The notes under the pieces are model-generated. The model worked only from the letters and a program-made list of their open reading frames with translations, ran no database searches and was not told the DNA's origin. The position numbers were made by a program, and so were the translations under genes. This document shows positions 25,530-34,423 of a DNA stretch of 57,910 nucleotides, one piece after another. Source of the stretch: Lactobacillus sp. Its GTDB lineage: Bacteria > Bacillota > Bacilli > Lactobacillales > Lactobacillaceae. Where the stretch lies: assembly GCA_022651245.1 (NCBI GenBank), contig JALCQM010000016.1, positions 1 through 57,910 on the forward strand, read 5' to 3'. Numbering within the stretch: the stretch's first letter is position 1; the number at the start of each line of letters is the position of its first letter.

Positions 25530-25640
25530 AAGCGGGCGACCCTTGTAAAACCCAATTTGGGGTTTTGCAAGGGTCGCCCGCTTACACGTCTGATCGTCCG
25601 ATTGTTGGAATAGTCGTATCGCGATCATAAACTTTGAATG
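25530..25640. repeat. Complex hairpin element, copy 2
   Basis: Perfect 16-bp arms (25530-25545 and 25568-25583) enclose an inner AAAACCC/GGGGTTTT stem, giving one long hairpin. The tail at 25605-25640 resembles the tail at 5730-5765. It lies downstream of the hydroxyacid dehydrogenase gene on the minus strand and may end or stabilise that operon's message. No T-run follows. The remaining 25406-25529 is AT-rich without a gene. Confidence 0.6.
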
Positions 25641-25667
25641 CTGTCACGGTTTGCCGGGGGGGTGCGA

Positions 25668-26618
25668 CTATTGGTTGACCCAGTTCTTCGGTTGGCCGTC
25701 GATCAAGAACGACCGCAGATTCTCGGTGGCTTCGATCGCGGTGGCGGTGCGAGATTCGTTGGTGCCAGTCCCGGCGTGCGGGGTCATGATGATGTTGTCC
25801 AAAGCGTAAAAGTCGGACGGGACCCCAGGTTCATTGGCGAAGACGTCGACGCCAGCGCCGGCGATATCGTGGTTGCGCAACGCGGCGATCAAGTCCGCTT
25901 GGTTAACGAGTGCGCCGCGAGCGGCGTTGATGAAGTAGGCCGTCGGCTTCATTTGCTTGAACACGTGGGCGTTAAAGGCCTCGTGGGTACTTGGCAGCGC
26001 CGGGGCGTGCAGCGTGATCACATCGGCGGTCGTCACCAGCTCGTCAAATGAGACGAAGCGGACGCCTAAGGTGTCTTCTTGTGTGCGGTCGAGCCGGTAT
26101 TGATCGAAATAGATCACCTTCATCCCGATGGCTTGCGCGAATTGGGTCACGGTTTTACCGATCCGACCCATGCCGAAGACGCCGAGCGTCTTATCTTGCA
26201 AGCTCATGCCCATGTTGACCGGCTCTGAGACGTCGATCCATTGGCCTTCGCGAATCGTATGATCGTAATAGTGTAGCCGCCGTACCGTGGCTAACAGTAA
26301 GGCAATCGTCATTTCGGCGGTGGCCATGCGCACGCTGGTGGGGCAGTTTGAAACCACGATGCCTTTTTCCTTAGCGTAAGCCACATCGATGTGATCATAG
26401 CCGACACCATTGGCGACGATGATCTTCAAGTTAGGGCCAGCATCGATCAATTCTTTGTCAGCTTGAATGTCTTTGATATAAAAGGCGTCGTAATCGGCAA
26501 GGTGGGCTAAGACCCAGTCACGATCGGCGTCAACGTGCGTGACAGCAAACAACTGCTTGAGTTCGGTTAAGCCACCTTCTGGGATAACACCGGTGACTAA
26601 TACTTTGGCTTTAGCCAT
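25668..26618 (-). CDS. D-isomer-specific 2-hydroxyacid dehydrogenase
   Basis: A 316-residue NAD(P)-dependent oxidoreductase. The Rossmann segment is LGVFGMGRIGKTV (about 143-155); the catalytic Arg (NAARGALV, about 229-236), Glu (around EPGV) and His (TPHAGTGTNES) triad is visible. The start at 26618 is used because AAGGAG lies 8 bases before it. It is the last gene of the DeoR-GntP operon. It probably oxidises or reduces a hydroxy acid of the pathway served by the kinase and PdxA2. The exact substrate cannot be told from sequence. Confidence 0.9.
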   Translation of the reverse strand: MAKAKVLVTGVIPEGGLTELKQLFAVTHVDADRDWVLAHLADYDAFYIKDIQADKELIDAGPNLKIIVANGVGYDHIDVAYAKEKGIVVSNCPTSVRMATAEMTIALLLATVRRLHYYDHTIREGQWIDVSEPVNMGMSLQDKTLGVFGMGRIGKTVTQFAQAIGMKVIYFDQYRLDRTQEDTLGVRFVSFDELVTTADVITLHAPALPSTHEAFNAHVFKQMKPTAYFINAARGALVNQADLIAALRNHDIAGAGVDVFANEPGVPSDFYALDNIIMTPHAGTGTNESRTATAIEATENLRSFLIDGQPKNWVNQ

Positions 26619-26635
26619 GTTCAATTCTCCTTTAG

Positions 26636-27955
26636 TTAAACGAATAAGCTTAGCAAGACGATTTCAATGCCTCCGATCGCCCAAAAAACGGTCGTCGGGA
26701 TGGACCAGTGGAGGATCATATCTTTAGCGGTGGTCACGCCGATGGATTCGTTGATAGTCCAGAAGTAGCTGTCATTGTAGTAGGCGAAAAACATCGCGCC
26801 CACACAGGCGGCCAACGTCGCCAAAACGGGATCGGCGTGCAGCGTCTGCATGATCGGGGCCGTGATCGAGGCAGTGGTCATGATTGCGACCGCCCCGGAG
26901 CCTTGAATGATTCGCAGCAAGGTCGCGATGATGAACGGGATCAAAATGGCAGGGAGGCCCGCTTTGACGACACTTTCGGCAATGACTTGGCCGACGCCGC
27001 TTTCGTTCACGACGTTGCCTAGCGCACCGCCAGCAGCGATCAGTACGAAGACGTTCGCGCCGCCGCGAATCCCGGTATCAAGGGCGCCAGCGACATCTTT
27101 GCGCGGTACGCCACGCAGGAGTGTATAAACGCCGGTCAATAAGCCAATCCCCATGGCGACAACAGGCGCGCCGAGGGTACTGAGGATGAGTTTGGTGGTC
27201 CCGCTGGTGACGCCGCTGGTCGCACTCGCGGTCAAGATCAAAACCACGGGGAGTGCGATCGGTAAGACGGACAAGAAAGCAGATGGCCGCTGAGTGGTGG
27301 TGGTTTCTGTGCCTTCATCGTCTTCTGCGGCAAGCGCCGGGTACTTTTTACCCAGCCACTTGGTGTAAAACAACAAGAAGATCATCATCGGCACCCCGAC
27401 TAAGAACCCATACAGCATCATTTTGGCGATGTCGGCGTGGAAAATGCCGGCGCCACCGATCGGGCCAGTCGCCGGTGGCACTAGCTCGTGGCTCCACAGT
27501 AGGCCGCCAGCCAATGCGATCCCTAAGGCGCTGATGCTGGTGTGGGTGCGGCGAGAAATCGCCTTGGCTAGCGGGAAGAGCATGATGAATGCAGGGACGC
27601 AGAAAATCGCGAGTGAGGTCACGAACCCCGTTAAGATCATGGCGATGATCTCATGCCCTTCGCCCATGATGCGCACGAAGGCTTCGCCGAGGGATTGGGT
27701 GGCACCAGAAACTTCGAGGACTTTACCGATCATAACGCCTAATAAGATCAAGATCCCCAGGTTGGCCATAGTATTCCCGAAACCGGTCTTGACGGCATCA
27801 ACCACCTTTAGTGGGGACATCCCCCCGAGGACGCCGGTGAGGATCGCGCCAATGACTAAGGCGAGGAATGGGTTAAGTTTAGAGCGAACGAGCATATACA
27901 CTAACAGGATCAACGAGATCCCTAAGCCGAGCAACATTTGCGTGGTTGCGCCCAT
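26636..27955 (-). CDS. GntP family proton-coupled sugar-acid permease
   Basis: A 439-residue integral membrane protein with about 12-14 hydrophobic helices. Blocks such as ALVIGAILTGVLGG, GLLWSHELVPPATGPIGGAGI (pre-substrate loop, about 142-162) and TASITAPIM are typical of GntP gluconate-type permeases. The ATG shares one base with the TGA stop of the upstream kinase (TGATG), so translation is coupled. It probably imports a four-carbon sugar acid such as threonate for the kinase and PdxA2. Confidence 0.92.
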   Translation of the reverse strand: MGATTQMLLGLGISLILLVYMLVRSKLNPFLALVIGAILTGVLGGMSPLKVVDAVKTGFGNTMANLGILILLGVMIGKVLEVSGATQSLGEAFVRIMGEGHEIIAMILTGFVTSLAIFCVPAFIMLFPLAKAISRRTHTSISALGIALAGGLLWSHELVPPATGPIGGAGIFHADIAKMMLYGFLVGVPMMIFLLFYTKWLGKKYPALAAEDDEGTETTTTQRPSAFLSVLPIALPVVLILTASATSGVTSGTTKLILSTLGAPVVAMGIGLLTGVYTLLRGVPRKDVAGALDTGIRGGANVFVLIAAGGALGNVVNESGVGQVIAESVVKAGLPAILIPFIIATLLRIIQGSGAVAIMTTASITAPIMQTLHADPVLATLAACVGAMFFAYYNDSYFWTINESIGVTTAKDMILHWSIPTTVFWAIGGIEIVLLSLFV

Positions 27956-29274
27956 CACGATACCTTCTCTCCGTAGAATGCATCCGAGATCTTGGTGGCC
28001 AGATACGTCGCACATTGCGTGATCGTGTACCGGTCGCCGACGAGGCCGCCTTTAGTCACGATCGCCTTACCGGCCAAGGTGCCACCGATCACGCGCCCGT
28101 AGACGGCCAAGGGGATGATCTCGTCTTTGATCTCGACGCCGCTGGCTTGGGTCTGCGCCAAAAAGGCTTTGGTGACATCACCGCCAGAGGTATAGAGACC
28201 GCCGATCTCAGAATTGATGGCTTGAGAAATTTGGTAGCCGATTTCGGCCACACCGTGCACGATTCGTTCCGAGGCGTCGTGCACCGCCAAACCTACCTGT
28301 GCGGCGACGGCAGGAAGGTCGATTTTGTCGGTGCGTTCGATCATGGTCGCCACCGCCAGGATCTGGTAATCCGCCAGGTGGGCAATGATATCGTCGACGA
28401 CGCGTTTGGTCTCAGTGGCCGCGGTTTGGTCTTCCAGTAGTGCGACTGGGTCGATTTTGGCGATATAAGGCGCCAAGGTGGCCTTGAGGTCGGCGAGTTG
28501 GTCGACAACGATGCCGCTGACGGTGCCGATGATGAAGAGTTGCTTTTGCTTGATCAGCGTGTTGTCAGGTGGGGTCAGTGCCGCCACTAAGGCGTTCGTG
28601 AACGGCCCGGGATCGACGGCGATAAACGGCAAGCGGGTTTTTAAAACTGCGGTGGCGATCGCGGCAATATCAGCGTCGGTGGTCGCATCGAACAAAATGA
28701 TCTGGGCGCCATTTGCGACCAAGACGTCGATGGTAGCTTGGATCTCGTCGGGGCCGTTCAAAATGGTTTCCATCGACACGACGCCTTGTGACCGCTGACT
28801 TTGCTGCCGGATGATGGTGCTCACGCGGGAGCTGTGAACCGGCGACGTCGGATCGTTACGGACATCGGTATTTTCTAGTGGTGTGCCGTTCACCAGCATA
28901 TAATTGCCGATCACAATCTTATCGCCACTCGGAAATGCCGGTACGACCATGGCGACGGTGTCAGCAGGGAGTGCATCGAGCATCCCGTCGATTTCGGCGC
29001 CAACATTGCCGCGCAAGGTAGAGTCGATGCGTTTGTTAAAGAAGCTAGTCGTCACATGCTCTTGGGCCTGACTGGTCACATCATGCACGATGGTTTTTGC
29101 CGCCTCAGCTGATAAGCCGCGGCTGTCGGTGTACAGCCCTAAGGCATCGAATTCGGAATAATCGGCGCTCGGGTCGAGCTCGTCCAAGGAACCGACCCGG
29201 AAGCCGTTTTTAGCTAAAAGGGAATTGGAAACATTCGCACCAGTCAAATCGTCAGCAACAATAACGGTTTTCAT
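27955..29274 (-). CDS. Four-carbon acid sugar kinase (DUF1537, DtnK/OtnK-like)
   Basis: A 439-residue two-domain kinase. The N-terminus TVIVADDLTGAN is the family signature (substrate domain); the C-terminal nucleotide domain has the G-G-D-V-T and I-x-G-G segments (about 360-410). With PdxA2 as neighbour, the likely reaction is ATP-dependent phosphorylation of D-threonate (or a stereoisomer) at O4. ATG at 29274 is preceded by GGAGGA. The neighbour set rather than the sequence decides between threonate and erythronate, so the substrate is an inference. Confidence 0.9.
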   Translation of the reverse strand: MKTVIVADDLTGANVSNSLLAKNGFRVGSLDELDPSADYSEFDALGLYTDSRGLSAEAAKTIVHDVTSQAQEHVTTSFFNKRIDSTLRGNVGAEIDGMLDALPADTVAMVVPAFPSGDKIVIGNYMLVNGTPLENTDVRNDPTSPVHSSRVSTIIRQQSQRSQGVVSMETILNGPDEIQATIDVLVANGAQIILFDATTDADIAAIATAVLKTRLPFIAVDPGPFTNALVAALTPPDNTLIKQKQLFIIGTVSGIVVDQLADLKATLAPYIAKIDPVALLEDQTAATETKRVVDDIIAHLADYQILAVATMIERTDKIDLPAVAAQVGLAVHDASERIVHGVAEIGYQISQAINSEIGGLYTSGGDVTKAFLAQTQASGVEIKDEIIPLAVYGRVIGGTLAGKAIVTKGGLVGDRYTITQCATYLATKISDAFYGEKVS

Positions 29275-29320
29275 AGAAAGTCCTCCAATAATGACCAAAG
29301 CTGTTGATATGGTTTGTGAA

Positions 29321-29334
29321 ATAAAGCGCTTACA
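29321..29334 (-). promoter_or_regulatory. Catabolite-response element (cre) upstream of the DUF1537 kinase gene
   Basis: On the minus strand TGTAAGCGCTTTAT matches the consensus TGWAANCGNTNWCA at all but the last two positions. It is 47 bases upstream of the kinase start in the gap between pdxA2 and the kinase gene. CcpA repression is expected in the presence of glucose. Confidence 0.6.
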
Positions 29335-29447
29335 TATCGGCGAAAAGAAAGTGAGGCTAAGCCATGATCGGGAAGATTAAGGCGTGCTTAGTGTTTGTTG
29401 AAGGCACCTCAAAATACGCCCGGTGATGGCTGGACCTCACGGTGGGA

Positions 29448-30452
29448 CTAGTGATTTTGTTTGAATGCAGGAGCGTATTTTGCGCCTAAGCGAACGGCTT
29501 CATCTAAACTGACTTCGCGAGCGATGCCCTTACCAGCGATGTCAAAAGCAGTCCCGTGGTCCACTGACGTGCGCAAGTAAGGCAAGTTGTGGGTGAAAGA
29601 AACGGTCAAGTCAGGATCGACCGTCTTCGTGGCGATGTGGCCTTGGTCGTGGTATAAGGACAAGACGCCATCGTATTTACCGCGCAGTGCCTGGTAGAAG
29701 ACGGAATCAGCGCCGATCGGGCCATCAACATTGATCCCTTCAGCCTTGAGTTCTTCGATTGCCGGGGTAATATATTTGACTTCTTCGTCACCGAACAAAC
29801 CGTGTTCCCCAGAGTGCGGGTTCAAGCCGGCCACCGCCACGTGTGGCGCGTCCACGCCGAGTGTATGCAAAGCCTTGATCATCGCGTAGACGAAATCTTT
29901 GATCCCTTGTTTCGTGATCAAGTCGCAAGCTTGGCGTAAAGAAACATGCTTAGAATAGAAGAACACGCGCAATTGGTGAACTTGGAACATCGTGAGTGGG
30001 TCCTTGACCCCGGTCAACGCGGAGAGGATATCCGTGTGGCCTAAAGTCGTGATCCCTGCCGCGCGCAGGGCTTCTTTGTTGATCGTGGTGGTGGTCATGG
30101 CCGCCACGCCGCCTTCGACGCACAAACGGTTGGCTTCTTTGATATAGTCGTAGGCAGCTTGGCCACATTGGGCCTGGACCTTGCCGTATTCGAAAGTGTC
30201 GAGGTCGATATTGTGCAAATCGATCAGGTTGATGATACCGGGACGGTAATCGCCGTCTGCAGGTTCGGTGATCACGTTGATTTTGACGTCGAGCTGGTCA
30301 ACTTTAGCCGCCATTTCTAAGATCTGTTTATCACCGACCACGATCGGGTTGGCGTCTTGATAAACGTTGGCTTTGGCGAGGGACTTCACCGTGATCTCGG
30401 GGCCGATGCCTGCTGGATCGCCCATCGGAATGACAATATACTCTTTTTGCAT
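29448..30452 (-). CDS. PdxA2-type 4-phospho-threonate dehydrogenase
   Basis: A 334-residue metal- and NAD-dependent dehydrogenase of the PdxA family. PMGDPAGIGPE (6-16) and the metal-binding histidine segments GHTDIL (about 136-141) and YHDQGH (about 265-270) are present. In DUF1537 operons PdxA2 oxidises 4-phospho-threonate, giving dihydroxyacetone phosphate and CO2. Location next to the DUF1537 kinase, and away from pyridoxine genes, supports the catabolic role. Its ribosome site AGGAGG lies inside the last codons of the regulator gene. Confidence 0.92.
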   Translation of the reverse strand: MQKEYIVIPMGDPAGIGPEITVKSLAKANVYQDANPIVVGDKQILEMAAKVDQLDVKINVITEPADGDYRPGIINLIDLHNIDLDTFEYGKVQAQCGQAAYDYIKEANRLCVEGGVAAMTTTTINKEALRAAGITTLGHTDILSALTGVKDPLTMFQVHQLRVFFYSKHVSLRQACDLITKQGIKDFVYAMIKALHTLGVDAPHVAVAGLNPHSGEHGLFGDEEVKYITPAIEELKAEGINVDGPIGADSVFYQALRGKYDGVLSLYHDQGHIATKTVDPDLTVSFTHNLPYLRTSVDHGTAFDIAGKGIAREVSLDEAVRLGAKYAPAFKQNH

Positions 30453-30453
30453 G

Positions 30454-31215
30454 CTAAGATCCTCCTATGATTACCTTATCTTGGACACATTCGGGTAGCG
30501 CTGCTGCAGCATGATTGAGCATTGGATCGGACACGAGGTAGCTGACCTCGGATAATGTCGCGAAGTTACGCAAGCTATGCGTGTTGAACTTCGATGCGTC
30601 AGCCAAAACGATCGCCAGTGACGCCGAGTGGATCGCGGCCGCCTTGAGTGCGGCTTTGACCTCGGTATCAGTTTCGAGGGTGGTAAAGTCGAACGCATCA
30701 CAACCAATAAACGCGAGGTCAAAGTGAAACTGCTCGATCTGCGCGATGGTATCGATACTGTTCGTGGCTTTAGACTTATTCGAAAGCTGGCCACCGACAA
30801 CGTAAACCTCGACGTTTTCCTGTTCACTCAAGGCCAACGCGATGTGCAAGTCAACGGTCACTACTGTTAGGTGCCGGCCGGTCAGGGCTTGTGCCAATTC
30901 GGCGGTCGTCGTCCCGGCGTCGATGAAGATCGTCATCTCATCGGCGATGAATTGGACGGCCCGCTGGCCGATGCTCTGCTTGGCGGCGAGCTGTTGCGTC
31001 CGCTTGACGGCATAAGGTTCGGCGTGTTTGACCGTGGTCAGACTGACGGCACCGCCGAAAGTCCGCTTCAATAAGCCATCGCGCTCCATCTCGGCGAGGT
31101 CGCGACGAATCGTCACCTCTGACACGTGCAAGGTCTGGGACAGCGCGCTCACTTGGACGCGGTCTTGTGCGGTAATTTGGTCGGCAATAAAACGCTTACG
31201 TTCTTCGCTATACAT
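30454..31215 (-). CDS. DeoR/GlpR family transcriptional regulator
   Basis: A 253-residue repressor with an N-terminal DeoR winged helix (about 6-58, SALSQTLHVSEVTIRRDLAE) and a C-terminal sugar-phosphate sensor domain with the IFIDAGTTTAELA segment (about 95-107). It is the first gene of the operon and its stop lies one base before the PdxA2 start. Probably represses its own operon until a phosphorylated intermediate appears. Confidence 0.92.
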   Translation of the reverse strand: MYSEERKRFIADQITAQDRVQVSALSQTLHVSEVTIRRDLAEMERDGLLKRTFGGAVSLTTVKHAEPYAVKRTQQLAAKQSIGQRAVQFIADEMTIFIDAGTTTAELAQALTGRHLTVVTVDLHIALALSEQENVEVYVVGGQLSNKSKATNSIDTIAQIEQFHFDLAFIGCDAFDFTTLETDTEVKAALKAAAIHSASLAIVLADASKFNTHSLRNFATLSEVSYLVSDPMLNHAAAALPECVQDKVIIGGS

Positions 31216-32042
31216 TATTTAGGATCCTTTCGTTCATGAACAAAGAGAGCATATCATCTTCGAATTGAGATTTCAAGTATTTACGTTTATTTTCGATAAA
31301 GTTCTTTTTAGGCCTTATTTTCCACTATTAAAGGCTAATTTCGTTTTCTACGTTTCTGGAGCGTCGCAAACGATCACAATCGAAAGATTGGGCAATTTCT
31401 TTTTGCAATGGAGAAGCGGGTGCCCTGACTGGCGAGAATGCGCGCGATATGGACGGCGGTCGCTGGGCTAGCGTTAGTATAGCATGTGCGAGAAATTGGG
31501 GGAGGCGATGATAATCCTGACGATGGGACTACTGTCACGCTAAATGTTCTAAAACAGTCGCCTCGGATCTGATCGCGAGGGTGTTTTTTGAGTGCACCAA
31601 AAAACGGGCGCCTCAAATGTGGTGCCCGCCTAGCTTGTTTGTGGCAAGTTAGGTTTATAACAATCTAATAGTTAACTTCAATTGAGAAAAATAAATACCG
31701 TATCGATAATGATATTCTTTTTGGAAATCTGTCATCGAGATGTCAGCCGAATATTGATACAGGACATGATAATTGTACTTAACTTAACAGGACAGAAGCG
31801 TCGCACCTACTAGCATTACTTGTTATGCTAGTAGGTATGTATTTAGTGATGATTTAAAAACTGTATTATAACAATTGTACTTGAAAGGATATTAGTGGTG
31901 CTACTAATTAGCCAGCGTGGCTTCAACAACTATTACCGTTACGATACGGTAAAAGGAAAAGCTCAGAGCATAACATATCCTCGGTATACTAAGCCTTGTA
32001 AGATCTTACCGGAACCCATTCCTCAAAATAAAGGAGGTACTT
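31216..32042. promoter_or_regulatory. 827-bp intergenic control region of two divergent sugar operons
   Basis: No reading frame here looks like a gene. From left to right: the AT-rich promoter side of deoR (31216-31345), overlapping terminator-like hairpins at about 31556-31611, a perfect 12-bp palindrome ACCTACTAGCAT/ATGCTAGTAGGT (31805-31836), two AATTGTACTT repeats (about 31768 and 31873) around it, a TATAAC box near 31866, and a small hairpin at 31933-31952 in the leader of the PTS operon. The palindrome is the best candidate for binding of the PRD regulator at 34424. Confidence 0.45.
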
Positions 32043-32363
32043 ATGATGAAGATCGTTGGGATTACTGCTTGTGTAGCTGGCATTGCGCACACGTATATTG
32101 CGAAAGAAAAAATCGAAAAGGCGGCAATCAAGCTAGGCGACGAAGTTAAAATTGAAACGCAAGGCTCTATTGGCCCTGAAAATGTTTTAACGCCGGAAGA
32201 AATTGAAAGCGCTGACGTCGTTTTATTGGCAACCGATATTGGGGTTGATAAATCCCGCTTCAAAGGGAAAAAGGTCGTGGCCATTCCCATCAGTATGGTG
32301 ATGAAATCACCAGCCAGTGTGATTAAAAAAATTCATGAGAAAATTGGTGACCCGGTCCACTGA
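32043..32363 (+). CDS. PTS EIIB component, fructose family
   Basis: A 106-residue EIIB-Fru domain. The N-terminal loop ITACVAGIAHTY contains the phosphocysteine (Cys10) followed by G-I-A-H-T, diagnostic of the fructose family; the L-L-A-T-D-I block at about 60-65 is also typical. AAGGAGG precedes two consecutive ATG codons. It overlaps the downstream EIIC frame region, is translated together with it and receives phosphate from the EIIA encoded at 36408. Confidence 0.93.
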   Translation: MMKIVGITACVAGIAHTYIAKEKIEKAAIKLGDEVKIETQGSIGPENVLTPEEIESADVVLLATDIGVDKSRFKGKKVVAIPISMVMKSPASVIKKIHEKIGDPVH

Positions 32364-32374
32364 TGGGGGGAAAG

Positions 32375-33490
32375 ATGATGAGTAAGGGAAATTTCCAGGT
32401 GAAGAAGCATATTATGACCGGGATCTCCTATATGATTCCAGTCGTCGTTGCAGGGGGGATTTTGCCAGCTTTAGCTAAGGCTTTTGGTGGCTACGACATC
32501 GCGGATAAAATTAAACCCGGCGCAACACCATGGTCCAATCTCGATGCATTTTCGTGGACAGGCTTTTGGTGGGGGGTAAACCAGATCGGGACCTACGCCA
32601 TGATGTTTGCGGTAGCAGTCGTGGCGGCAGGGACCGCGTACTCAATTGCCGGTCGCCCGGGGATCGCGCCGGGGTTGGCATTAGGATACGTTGCGAGTGA
32701 TACGAAAGCCGGATTTATCGGTGGTTTGATTTTGGCTTTTGCGGTCGGCTATTTCGTTAATTGGATGAAGAAGTGGAAGGTGCCGTCTTGGATGGCGGGA
32801 CTGATGCCGGTTTTGATTATTCCTGTGGTGACGTCGTTGGTGGTCGGCATGCTCTTCATTGTTTTCTTGTCTAAACCATTAGCATTTATTATGACGGCAT
32901 TCCAAAACTGGATCATTAGCTTAAATGGTGGGTCGAAGGCCATCATGGGCGGTGTCATCGGTGCCTGCATGGGCTTTGATCTAGGCGGACCGTTGAACAA
33001 AACGGCTTCATTGGCCGCTAATGCTTTAGGGGCAGATGGCATTTTTGCACCATGGGCAGCGAAAATTATTGGTGGGATGACACCACCAATTGGCGCGTTT
33101 ATTGCCGTGATGTTAGCAAAGAAGAAGTTTAGCCCAGAATTGCGTGAAACCGCAAAGACCGCATTACCAATGGGTCTCTGCTTTATTACGGAAGGGAGCT
33201 TACCGTTTGCTGCTGCCGATCCACTTCAGTTCATCGTTAGCTCGGTGTGTGGTTCTGCAACGGCTGGCGCGATTGCTTTGGGACTTGGATGTGAGTCGGT
33301 TGCAGCCCACGGCGGGGTCTTTGTGATTCCGATGATGACGCATCCGCTGTGGTTCATCGTTGCCTTGATCATCGGTTCGTTGATTACCGGCGTGATGTAT
33401 GCCGTTTTGAAGCGGCCCGACGTGGTGGTCGAAGAAGACGAGACTGAAGAAGACGAAGCCAATATTGATTTTGATATTGAAGTGCAATAA
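32375..33490 (+). CDS. PTS EIIC permease, fructose family
   Basis: A 371-residue membrane protein with about nine to ten hydrophobic helices. It starts with KKHIMTGISYMIPVVVAGGI, the N-terminal helix of EIIC-Fru, and contains the GGVIGACMGFDLGGPLNKTA and FITEGSLPFAAADP blocks that line the sugar site. The end is an acidic cytoplasmic tail. Several ATG codons compete (32363, 32375, 32378); 32375 is chosen because of the G-rich run before it. As in operons with separated domains, EIIA and EIIB are on other genes. Confidence 0.92.
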   Translation: MMSKGNFQVKKHIMTGISYMIPVVVAGGILPALAKAFGGYDIADKIKPGATPWSNLDAFSWTGFWWGVNQIGTYAMMFAVAVVAAGTAYSIAGRPGIAPGLALGYVASDTKAGFIGGLILAFAVGYFVNWMKKWKVPSWMAGLMPVLIIPVVTSLVVGMLFIVFLSKPLAFIMTAFQNWIISLNGGSKAIMGGVIGACMGFDLGGPLNKTASLAANALGADGIFAPWAAKIIGGMTPPIGAFIAVMLAKKKFSPELRETAKTALPMGLCFITEGSLPFAAADPLQFIVSSVCGSATAGAIALGLGCESVAAHGGVFVIPMMTHPLWFIVALIIGSLITGVMYAVLKRPDVVVEEDETEEDEANIDFDIEVQ

Positions 33491-33510
33491 AGAAATGAGA
33501 GGTTAAGGTT

Positions 33511-34398
33511 ATGTTAGTCAATATGAAGTCGATCCTAGATGAAGCGAATCGGATGAACTATGGCGTTATGGCGATGAACAGTGTCAATATGGAAATGGTT
33601 CGTGCAGGGATCATGGCAGCTGAAGAAGAGCGGTCGCCGCTAATTATTCAAATTGGACCAGGACAAATGGCGAACTTAGGACATAAGGAAGAGATTGTTC
33701 CTCTGGTTAAAGAGCTGGCCGATCGCGTACGGGTGCCGATTGCTTTGAATCTTGATCATACCGGAGATTTTGATGTGATTATGGATTGTATTCGTGCAGG
33801 TTTCACGAACGTGATGTTTGATGGCTCAAGTTTGCCTTACGCTGAGAATCTAAAGAAAACAGCATTGGTCGTTGCCTATGCCCATGCACATGGTTGCTCA
33901 GTTGAGGCCGAGTTAGGACACGTCGGGCAGGCTGTAGATGATGACGACTACAAGCTGGATTTGTACACAGACCCTGATCAAGCGGCAGAATTTGTTGCTG
34001 CAACGGGCGTGGATGCTTTGGCAGTGGCAATTGGGACAGCGCATGGCAATTATCCCAAAGGCCGCGTCCCGAAGATCGATTTTGAGCGATTACAAGCGCT
34101 TAAGGCACGATTGCAAATGCCATTGGTTTTGCATGGTGGCTCTGGCTCCGGTGAAGCGAATGTGCACAAGGCGGTTGAATATGGTATCAACAAGATCAAT
34201 GTGGCAACGGATGCCTTTGCCTATGCCAAGCAATCGATGCTAAAAGCACTTGGGGATGATGAGTCGCTTGATTATGTGCACATGTGTAAGGCGGCAGAAG
34301 CAGGTGTCAAAGAATTTGTGAAGGCATATATTCACAACATCGACTCGAATGATCGGTATGTTTTCACCGAGAAAGCTTTCGTTAAAAGCAACGAGTAG
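33511..34398 (+). CDS. Class II ketose-bisphosphate aldolase
   Basis: A 295-residue zinc-dependent aldolase. The zinc and catalytic positions are in LNLDHTGD (about 78-85), AELGHVGQ (about 133-140), AIGTAHGNY (about 172-180) and VLHGGSGS (about 206-213); INVATD near 230 is the phosphate loop. It probably cleaves a ketose 1,6-bisphosphate such as fructose or tagatose bisphosphate to dihydroxyacetone phosphate and an aldehyde. Lies between the EIIC and the PRD regulator gene, with 20- and 25-base gaps. Confidence 0.92.
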   Translation: MLVNMKSILDEANRMNYGVMAMNSVNMEMVRAGIMAAEEERSPLIIQIGPGQMANLGHKEEIVPLVKELADRVRVPIALNLDHTGDFDVIMDCIRAGFTNVMFDGSSLPYAENLKKTALVVAYAHAHGCSVEAELGHVGQAVDDDDYKLDLYTDPDQAAEFVAATGVDALAVAIGTAHGNYPKGRVPKIDFERLQALKARLQMPLVLHGGSGSGEANVHKAVEYGINKINVATDAFAYAKQSMLKALGDDESLDYVHMCKAAEAGVKEFVKAYIHNIDSNDRYVFTEKAFVKSNE

Positions 34399-34423
34399 TC
34401 GCTAAATTAATGGGGGAAGACGG

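Noticed and set aside
31374-31616. 80-codon minus-strand frame in the intergenic region
   Set aside because: It crosses terminator hairpins, has no ribosome site and matches no family I know.
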